Shown here in pieces: positions 58,029 to 64,000 of a DNA stretch of 64,000 bases. Source of the stretch: Paenibacillus sp. H1-7 (GTDB lineage: Bacteria > Bacillota > Bacilli > Paenibacillales > NBRC-103111). Every line of letters starts with the position of its first letter. Position 1 is the stretch's first letter. The notes under the pieces are model-generated. The model was not told where the DNA came from and ran no database searches. It saw nothing but the letters and a program-made list of their open reading frames with translations. A program made the translations under genes and the position numbers. The stretch is from positions 1,179,501-1,243,500 of the forward strand of contig NZ_CP031168.1 of assembly GCF_022354825.1 (NCBI RefSeq), in the 5' to 3' direction.

Positions 58029-59039
58029 ATGCAAACCAACAAAGTAAGTAACTTTTTGACGCAAAATGCGATTTACATGGTGTTGATCGTGCTCGTCATA
58101 GGAATAGCGATATCGGATCCGCGATTTTTGTCCATTGATATTTTTCGCGATATTTTGCTGCAAAATTCAACGAGAGCCATTATTGCGCTCGGGATGGCGT
58201 TCATCCTGATCACCGGAGGCACGGATTTGTCCGCTGGGCGCGTCGTCGGTCTGACGGCTGTATTATCCGCCTCCATGCTGCAAATGTCGGATTATCCGCG
58301 ACGGTTTTTCCCGGATATGCCGGACTTGCCCTTGTGGGCGCCGATTGCTATCGGTATTCTCGCCGGGCTTGTCGTAGGACTGCTTAACGGCTGGATCGTA
58401 TCACGGCTCAGCGTGCCGCCCTTTATCGCCACATTGGGCACGATGGTTATCGTGTACGGGGCGAACTCGATTTACTTCGATTTGAAGCCGAACGAATCAC
58501 AGCCTATTGCAGGCTTGCGCAAAGATTTCACGAATTTGGGCACCGGATTTTTCGGTCAGAACGGCTCTTATTCCATCCCTTATATTGTCATCATCGCAAT
58601 CGTCGTCGCGCTCATCGTCTGGGTTGTGTTCAATAAGACGAGGCTCGGAAAGAACATGTACGCCATCGGCGGCAACATCCAGGCCGCTACTGTATCGGGG
58701 ATTAACGTAAAGCGCAATTTGCTGTACATTTATGCCTTTGCGGGAGCTCTGTATGGACTTGGCGGCGTTTTGGAAGCGGCAAGAACCGGCGGTGCGACGA
58801 ACAACTACGGCAACATGTACGAGCTGGACGCCATCGCAGCCTGCGTCGTAGGCGGGGTGTCCACGGCCGGAGGGATCGGAACCGTACCTGGCGTGCTGGT
58901 AGGCGTCTTGATCTTCGGAGTCATCAACTACGGACTTACGTTCATCGGCGTCAGCCCTTACTGGCAGCTGATCATTAAAGGCTTGATCATTGTTGCCGCA
59001 GTAGCCTTTGATATCCGCAAATATTTGGCTAAAAAATAA
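58029..59039 (+). CDS. mglC: Mgl-type monosaccharide ABC importer, permease
   Basis: A 336-residue RbsC/MglC-family permease with eight to ten helices. Features: ALGMAFILITGGTDLSAGRVVGLTAVLSA, VPPFIATLGTMVI, GKNMYAIGGNIQAATVSGINVKRNLL and VVGGVSTAGGIGTVPGVLVGVLIFGVI. ATG 58029 follows AGGAGGATC. It ends the mgl-type operon. Confidence 0.93.
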   Translation: MQTNKVSNFLTQNAIYMVLIVLVIGIAISDPRFLSIDIFRDILLQNSTRAIIALGMAFILITGGTDLSAGRVVGLTAVLSASMLQMSDYPRRFFPDMPDLPLWAPIAIGILAGLVVGLLNGWIVSRLSVPPFIATLGTMVIVYGANSIYFDLKPNESQPIAGLRKDFTNLGTGFFGQNGSYSIPYIVIIAIVVALIVWVVFNKTRLGKNMYAIGGNIQAATVSGINVKRNLLYIYAFAGALYGLGGVLEAARTGGATNNYGNMYELDAIAACVVGGVSTAGGIGTVPGVLVGVLIFGVINYGLTFIGVSPYWQLIIKGLIIVAAVAFDIRKYLAKK

Positions 59040-59055
59040 TAAGAGTGACGCGATG

Positions 59056-59115
59056 GAAAAGCGCTTTATAGACAGGGGCTGCTATATGCAGCCTTTGCTA
59101 TGGAGCGTTTTTTTT
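59056..59115 (+). terminator. Intrinsic terminator of the mgl-type operon
   Basis: GGCTGC-TATAT-GCAGCC lies inside a longer AAAAGCGC...AGCGTTTT pairing with T8. Confidence 0.85.
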
Positions 59116-59149
59116 GTGTCGCTGTGCTGGGGAATGAAGCCGAGGGTCA

Positions 59150-59590
59150 GAATTATCGGCTGAAAGAAGGAAATTCCGCGTTACAGGGAGGATGTAACGC
59201 GCAGGAGCACGCTGTAACGCGGTTTTTCCGCGTTACAGAGCAGGAGCAAGCAGCCGAGGAGCGAAACTCTCGGCTGTAAGCAGGAAATTCCGCGTTACAG
59301 GGAGGATGTAACGCGCAGGAGCATGCTGTAACGCGGTTTTTCCGCGTTACAGAGCAGGGGCAAGCAGCCGAGCTACGAGACTCTCGGCTGTAAGTAGGAA
59401 AAACAGCGTTACAGGGGAATGTAACGCGCAGGAGCACGCTGTAACGCGATTTTTCCGCGTTACAGAGCAGGGGCAAGCAGCCGAGGAGCGAAACTCTCGG
59501 CTGTAAGCAGGAAATACCGCGTTACAGGGTGGAAGTAACGCGCAGGAGCACGCTGTAACGCGATTTTTCCGCGTTACAGCAGAAAAGGCA
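59150..59590. repeat. Four-copy 114-bp tandem repeat rich in CGCGTTACAG dyads
   Basis: GCGTTACAG anchors at 59178, 59292, 59406 and 59519 give a 113-114-bp period. Each unit has a perfect 10-11 bp hairpin (CTGTAACGCGG-T5-CCGCGTTACAG, for example 59212-59238). Two more half-sites lie upstream in the unit, and a CAGCCGAG/CTCGGCTG dyad links the units. It lies between the mgl operon terminator and the methyltransferase gene. Because 114 is a multiple of three, it yields a repetitive false open frame on the minus strand. Confidence 0.95.
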
Positions 59591-59705
59591 TATCTCCACG
59601 CTGACCGCCCATCTCACCACCTCGCCCCTACTCTTCGGCCCAAGGTGGACAAGCAGGCCGGAGAATGAGACAATCAGAGCAACATTCACGTAAGGGGAAT
59701 ACGCA

Positions 59706-60653
59706 ATGGATCAGCATGAAGAAGCAGCAGCGCCTGCTTATGTATATACTTACGCTTGCCACGAGGACGAGCTCCCGCTATGCAGACTGGAGCATCGCTC
59801 ATTGTTCTGCTGCGATCCGGGAGACGCAGGCTATGTCGTAAGCCGGCGTGAGGTGGATCCGAGCCGCAGCCCTTTCACGAAGCTGCGGCTGGCCGTGCGG
59901 TACGACACGGACAGCCTGGAGCAGATGGCGCAGTCGGTCGAGCAGCTGTCGCTACGGTCGGCGACCTTCAAGGTCGTCTACGTCGAAACCGGCGGAACGG
60001 TCGACTATGACAGGCAGCGAGCCGTCGAACGCTTGCTCGGCTCTCATATTCGCGGCAAAGCGGAGATGCGCAGGCCGCAGCGGACGTTCGGCATCGCCCA
60101 TATCGAGGGGCGATGGCTGTTTGGGGAATGCAGCCGCAACGAGGCGGTGTGGCTGCGCCATAACGAGAAGCCGCAGCAGTACTCTACGGCTTTGAGCACC
60201 CGCGTTGCCCGGGCCGTTGCGAATATCGCCGTTCCCGAGCCCGCAGGAACACGGGCGATCGATCCGTGCTGCGGCATCGGAACGGTCGTGCTGGAGGCCC
60301 TATCGATGGGGATTGACATCGTAGGCAACGACATCAATCCGCTCGCCGTTCGCGGAGCAAGGGTGAACTTGGCTCATTACGGCCATCCCAATGTCGTGTC
60401 GTTGGGAGATATTCGCCGGATCGAGGGGCACTACGACGTGGCTATCGTCGATTTGCCTTATAATTTATGCTCGGTCCTAACGACCGGGGAGCAGTTGGAG
60501 ATGCTGACCAGCGCACGAAGGCTGGCAGGCAGAGCGGTCATCATCGCAACCGATATGATAGATGAGGCGATTGAACAGGCCGGATTTGTCATTGCCGATC
60601 GCTGCGAAGTCAGGAAAGGGAGATTTGTTCGACATATTTTCGTTTGTGCGTGA
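59706..60653 (+). CDS. RNA (guanine-N2) methyltransferase-like protein (Trm11/TrmN type)
   Basis: A 315-residue protein. The N-terminal half resembles a THUMP-linked region. The C-terminal Rossmann fold has motif I DPCCGIGTVVLEAL, motif II GNDINPLAVRGARVN, motif VI VDLPYN (DLPY; catalytic NPPY/DPPY class) and a C-terminal strand. SAM-dependent methylation of a guanine in tRNA is likely by family. ATG 59706 follows AAGGGGAA. Confidence 0.83.
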   Translation: MDQHEEAAAPAYVYTYACHEDELPLCRLEHRSLFCCDPGDAGYVVSRREVDPSRSPFTKLRLAVRYDTDSLEQMAQSVEQLSLRSATFKVVYVETGGTVDYDRQRAVERLLGSHIRGKAEMRRPQRTFGIAHIEGRWLFGECSRNEAVWLRHNEKPQQYSTALSTRVARAVANIAVPEPAGTRAIDPCCGIGTVVLEALSMGIDIVGNDINPLAVRGARVNLAHYGHPNVVSLGDIRRIEGHYDVAIVDLPYNLCSVLTTGEQLEMLTSARRLAGRAVIIATDMIDEAIEQAGFVIADRCEVRKGRFVRHIFVCA

Positions 60654-60666
60654 CAACATTGAACGA

Positions 60667-60712
60667 TCCGCAAAGCCGCCCGGAGCATTTCTTCCGGAGC
60701 GGCTTATTTTGC
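60667..60712 (+). terminator. Intrinsic terminator of the methyltransferase gene
   Basis: GCAAAGCCGC pairs with GCGGCTTATTTTGC, with CCGG/CCGG inside and a weak T tail. Confidence 0.65.
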
Positions 60713-60851
60713 ATAGCGTCAAGCTTGCCAAAGCATGTCTTCCAATCGCTGCTCATATACTTGTACCAGCCCCAATATAAGAAGTCGTATTGATCATAAA
60801 CGATTTGCCGCTTAGGTTGGGTAAGTATGAGTTGGGATAGGAGAGATCGTT

Positions 60852-61628
60852 ATGGCAAGCTTGCTCCGTTGGTACAATGTACTGTCGTTTGCGGCTGTAT
60901 TGGTAGTGAATGCGCTCGCTCAAATCAAGCCTCTTAAAGGATTGTCGACCGGAGAAATATCCGCCCTGTTTCCGGTCCAAATAACCCCCGCGCCGTATGC
61001 CTTCTCGATTTGGGGGCTCATCTATGCTCTGCTGATCGGTTTTGTCATCGTCCAACTTCTGCCCGCTAAGTCAGAGAAGAATGAAGTTCGAGCCATAGGA
61101 CCGTGGTTCGTGGCAAGCTGCTTTTTTAACATCAGCTGGCTGTTATTGTGGCAAAGTCTGTCTATTGCTTCTTCCATGTTTTCCATGCTCGGCCTGCTGA
61201 TAGCGCTGATAGGGATTTACTCGAATACGCGGCACGCCGGTTGGTCGTCGGACGCGGCAGTCCGCTGGCTTGTTCAGGTGCCGTTCAGTCTGTACATTGG
61301 CTGGATTTCCGTTGCTGCCCTGGTAAACCTCGCGGTAGTGTTATATGCAAACGATTGGAACGGATTCGGGCTGCCCGAAACGTTGTGGACCGTGATTCTC
61401 ATCTTAACAGCCTCTTTAGTCAGCTTATGGGTAGGCTATCGTTACCGCGACCCATTCTATATGCTGGTGACCGTTTGGGCACTCGTGGCGATAGGGATAG
61501 CCAATCCCGGGACGCCTCCGATAGTATTCATCTCTTGGGGGGCTGCCGGAATGCTGTTTCTGTATGCGCTGCTTCTGCTGTATTCAGGAGAGCTGCTCCG
61601 GCTGCAGCGTCAAACCAATCCAACATAG
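60852..61628 (+). CDS. TspO/MBR-related tryptophan-rich membrane protein
   Basis: A 258-residue protein with seven hydrophobic helices: YNVLSFAAVLVVNALAQI, PAPYAFSIWGLIYALLI (PxPxxFxxVWxxLY-like), FNISWLLLW and PFSLYIGWISVAALVN. This is the long TspO-related group of Bacillota. TspO binds porphyrins or cholesterol-like ligands; function here is unknown. ATG 60852 follows AGGAGAGATCG. Confidence 0.8.
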   Translation: MASLLRWYNVLSFAAVLVVNALAQIKPLKGLSTGEISALFPVQITPAPYAFSIWGLIYALLIGFVIVQLLPAKSEKNEVRAIGPWFVASCFFNISWLLLWQSLSIASSMFSMLGLLIALIGIYSNTRHAGWSSDAAVRWLVQVPFSLYIGWISVAALVNLAVVLYANDWNGFGLPETLWTVILILTASLVSLWVGYRYRDPFYMLVTVWALVAIGIANPGTPPIVFISWGAAGMLFLYALLLLYSGELLRLQRQTNPT

Positions 61629-61752
61629 CAGAGGCGACTATCGTTTCCTTGCCTCGCTCCATCCACTCGCTTTCGAAAAGACGCTCCAATATAAAAATCC
61701 GCTCGCTAAGCTCAGAAATATCGATTTGAATCTCCAAAAAGCAACAACAAGC

Positions 61753-61793
61753 TGACCGCGCAGCGAAATCCTTCGCCTGCCGGTCATTTTTTT
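61753..61793 (+). terminator. Intrinsic terminator of the TspO-like gene
   Basis: TGACCG...CGGTCA with GCGAA/TTCGC inside and T7. The remaining 230 bp to the next gene are AT-rich with no other feature seen. Confidence 0.85.
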
Positions 61794-62031
61794 ACTACGC
61801 CCGAATTTATTAAGAATCCGAAGCCGTCAGATGCAAGATTCGAATTAGTAATACAATCCGCCATGCTTTCGAATCGAGTTGCTAAAGCAAAATTTTCAGA
61901 TCAATCAGGCTGTAATACGCCGATAGACCTTTTTCTCACGTTTCTTGGTTGCCCTGCAAGGAAAGGCGTTGTAAATTAGTGGAATAGACCGAATTAGCTG
62001 CTGTTCATTAATCAGGTTTGGAGTGGTTATC

Positions 62032-63993
62032 ATGCCGGACTGGTCGTACCAAACGATATTTCGCCCCTTGCTGTTCAGTCTGCCGTCCGAAATAGCCAGA
62101 GATTTTACTCTGCATGCGATGGGTTCTTTGAGCAAAATACCGGGCGGCAGCTTTGTTATCCGCACGCTCGGACATATGGAGGCTTCGCCGCTGCTGGAGA
62201 GCGAGCTGGCTGGCATACGTCTGCGTTATCCCGTCGGGTTATCCGGCAGCCTCGATCCGAACGGAGTCGCCCACCGGGCCATAGCCCAGTTCGGAATCGG
62301 TTTTATTGAGATCGGACCGGTTACCGTCGAGGAGATCGAACGCAGAGGGCAGATTGTAAGAGATGCAGCGAACGAAGAAATTCTGTACCCCGATGCTTAC
62401 GCCAATCCGGGACTGGATGCTACCGTTCAGCGGATGAAGCGCAAGCAGGGGCACAGGTTGCCGCTTATGCTGCGAATTCGAAGCATGCCGGACAGCACTC
62501 CCGAAGAAGCGCTTCTGGAGCAGAAGCGTATGCTGGAGGCGTTGGAGCCGTATGCAGCGGGATTTTATATTGACGTGCTGGAGGAACGATGGGAGCTCGA
62601 CGAGACGGTTCAGCTTCTGGAAGCTGTCGTTCAGGCGGCGAAGGAGATGAAATCCGGTGAGGGCGGCGGCGCCAAGCCGTTATTTTTATATATTCCGCTC
62701 GATTACCCTTTGCCCAAGCTCGAGCGTTTGCTGGATCGGCTGCGAATGGAAGCGTGGGCCGGCATGGTGGCGGGGGAAGCCATCCGTACCGAGGAGGGAT
62801 CGGCGATAGGGCGCTCCGGCAAGCAAGCGAGCGCCGACAAGCTGCGCTTGATCCGCGGGAAGTGCGGACCCGAAGTGAAGCTGATCGCTTGCGGCGGTAT
62901 CCACGAGCCCCGGGATGCGCTGGATTTGCTGCAAGCCGGCGCTTCCTATGTCCAGCTGCACAGCGGACTGGTATATTCCGGCCCGGGGCTCCCCAAACGG
63001 ATCAATGAAGCCATCGTATACGAGCTGATCCGCAATGAGGCTGCACCTGCTCCCAAATCGTTTTGGACTCATTGGGGCTGGATGTGCTTGCTTGGCATCG
63101 GCATGATGATCGGAGGGATTATTGCCTGGCTGATCGCTGCGACAACCGTAGTGCTGCCTTATGACACACAGTTTCTAGGAATGGCAAAGGCATCCCTCTC
63201 ACAGGCTAATCCGTTATTGCTAGGCTTCATGTCTCATGACAGGGTGACATTGGCGGGCACGATGATCTCGATCGGCATCCTGTATTTTCAGTTTGCGTAT
63301 CACGGCCTTCGCTACGGGCTGCATTGGGCGAAGAGCGCACTCCTGATGTCGTGTATCGTAGGCTTCAGCAGCTTTTTTCTGTATTTGGGCTACGGGTATT
63401 TCGATCCGCTGCATGCATTGGCTGCCGCTATCCTTCTCCCGATGTTTATTTTGTCGATGAGAGGAAACGAGGATTTGCCACCGAGGGATCGGCCGAATAC
63501 AGCCAACGACCGGCACTGGCGCCGCGCCCAATGGGGGCAGCTCATGATGGTCATGCTTGGATTTTCGCTGGCTGTCGGGGGCCTGGTCATAGCCTTTGTA
63601 GGTGTGACCCGTGTGTTCGTTCCGCAGGATTTGCAATATTTGTGCGCGACCCCTCAAATGCTGGCGGACATCAACGACCGGTTGATTCCGCTAATAGCGC
63701 ATGACCGCGCCGGGTTCGGCGGAGCGCTGTTTTCCAATGCTGTCGCCTTGCTGGCAGCCGCCCTATGGGGAATTAACAAAGGTCAGCGCTGGTTGTGGTG
63801 GACGTTCCTGATCGGAGGCTTTCCCGGCTTCCTGGCAGGCTTCAGCATTCATTGGGCGATCGGCTACACGAGCTTCATCCATCTGCTCCCCGCTTATTTC
63901 GCTTTCGGCTTCTATGCTGCCGGACTCCTTCTTCTGTATCCCTATATGATGGCTAAAGAGGAGGTGCAAGGAGGCTCTGTCGACAAAGAATGA
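62032..63993 (+). CDS. Dihydroorotate-dehydrogenase-like domain fused to a polytopic membrane domain
   Basis: A 653-residue protein. Residues 1-340 resemble class-2 dihydroorotate dehydrogenase: VGLSGSLDPNGVAHRAIAQFGIGFIEIGPVT near the start and ACGGIHEPRDALDLLQAGASYVQLHSGLVYSGPGLPKRI at its end. Several canonical residues are lost: the FMN lysine of GFDKNG is DPNG, the NxSSPN active loop is not recognisable, and the lysine of VKIAP is replaced. About seven hydrophobic helices follow (residues 350-640), including WTHWGWMCLLGIGMMIGG and repeated SHDR/AHDRAGFGG motifs (residues ~405 and ~565). Normal PyrD proteins have no such tail. ATG 62032 follows GGAGTGG. The stop lies seven bases before the window end. 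Confidence 0.78.
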   Translation: MPDWSYQTIFRPLLFSLPSEIARDFTLHAMGSLSKIPGGSFVIRTLGHMEASPLLESELAGIRLRYPVGLSGSLDPNGVAHRAIAQFGIGFIEIGPVTVEEIERRGQIVRDAANEEILYPDAYANPGLDATVQRMKRKQGHRLPLMLRIRSMPDSTPEEALLEQKRMLEALEPYAAGFYIDVLEERWELDETVQLLEAVVQAAKEMKSGEGGGAKPLFLYIPLDYPLPKLERLLDRLRMEAWAGMVAGEAIRTEEGSAIGRSGKQASADKLRLIRGKCGPEVKLIACGGIHEPRDALDLLQAGASYVQLHSGLVYSGPGLPKRINEAIVYELIRNEAAPAPKSFWTHWGWMCLLGIGMMIGGIIAWLIAATTVVLPYDTQFLGMAKASLSQANPLLLGFMSHDRVTLAGTMISIGILYFQFAYHGLRYGLHWAKSALLMSCIVGFSSFFLYLGYGYFDPLHALAAAILLPMFILSMRGNEDLPPRDRPNTANDRHWRRAQWGQLMMVMLGFSLAVGGLVIAFVGVTRVFVPQDLQYLCATPQMLADINDRLIPLIAHDRAGFGGALFSNAVALLAAALWGINKGQRWLWWTFLIGGFPGFLAGFSIHWAIGYTSFIHLLPAYFAFGFYAAGLLLLYPYMMAKEEVQGGSVDKE

Positions 63994-64000
63994 GCCTTGC

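Noticed and set aside
59153..59476. 107-residue minus-strand frame with a 38-residue repeat (CSVTRKNRV...)
   Set aside because: It is a translation of the 114-bp DNA repeat; no ribosome site and no protein-like composition. The DNA repeat is the real feature.
59150..59590. CRISPR array
   Set aside because: The 114-bp units are contiguous with no spacers between repeats, and no cas gene is present.
61528..61737. 69-residue minus-strand frame antisense to the TspO-like gene end
   Set aside because: TTG start without ribosome site and half of it is antisense to a sure gene; some helical character but insufficient support.

Overview
The window looks like chromosome of a spore-forming, low-to-mid GC Bacillota of the Paenibacillus type. 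Strong AGGAGG-like ribosome binding sites, frequent TTG and GTG starts, many intrinsic terminators, a Sda-type sporulation checkpoint protein, YesM/YesN two-component genes and a YkpA-type ABC-F protein all point that way; the genus is an inference. About 60 genes are called. No rRNA, tRNA, IS element, prophage or CRISPR array was seen.

Layout. 0-6.5 kb: a cyclic-nucleotide-domain/PrsW fusion (cut by the window edge), an M29 aminopeptidase, a YbaK deacylase, a 14-helix drug exporter, a flavin-fold protein, and a Sda-like gene with an unknown partner. 6.6-10.9 kb: the most interesting locus, a quorum-sensing cassette that resembles comQXPA of Bacillus but is rearranged. A 70-residue pheromone-precursor candidate ending in ...DNWY is divergent from a ComP-like kinase, a ComA-like regulator and a ComQ-like prenyltransferase. 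11-19.3 kb: GDPD phosphodiesterase, DUF1904, an anchored RCC1-repeat protein, a HEAT/TPR-like protein, DoxX, Crp/Fnr, HxlR plus MEKHLA, and small proteins. 19.5-26.6 kb: a YesN-YesM-binding-protein sugar sensor and an amino-acid ABC importer. 26.7-36.9 kb: ABC-F protein, VOC protein, a short UvrC-like nuclease, a methyltransferase, an AraC regulator next to a large secreted beta-helix protein, a divergent PRPP synthetase and a HAD pseudogene.

37-39.8 kb: two imine-reductase-type oxidoreductases around a MerR regulator. Both have almost the same 20-bp-spacer promoter with a palindrome inside it, so the three genes probably form one regulon. 39.8-47.2 kb: an ABC-2 exporter, DUF1697, GNAT, a MurF paralogue and a secreted beta-propeller. 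47.2-54.3 kb: an Fe/hexose-phosphate/phosphonate-type ABC importer in an operon with a PPP-type phosphatase and divergent from a LysR regulator; then a TetR/SRPBCC pair with a clear TetR operator. 54.5-59 kb: a Nudix hydrolase and an Mgl-type sugar importer, which could be the target of the sugar sensor 32 kb upstream. 59.15-59.59 kb: four tandem copies of a 114-bp hairpin-rich repeat. 59.7-64 kb: an RNA-methyltransferase-like protein, a TspO-like membrane protein and a degenerate dihydroorotate-dehydrogenase domain fused to a membrane domain.

Functional assignments come from reading the sequence and recalling family signatures; no database search was run. Start codons were chosen by ribosome binding site and are often inside the longest open frame.
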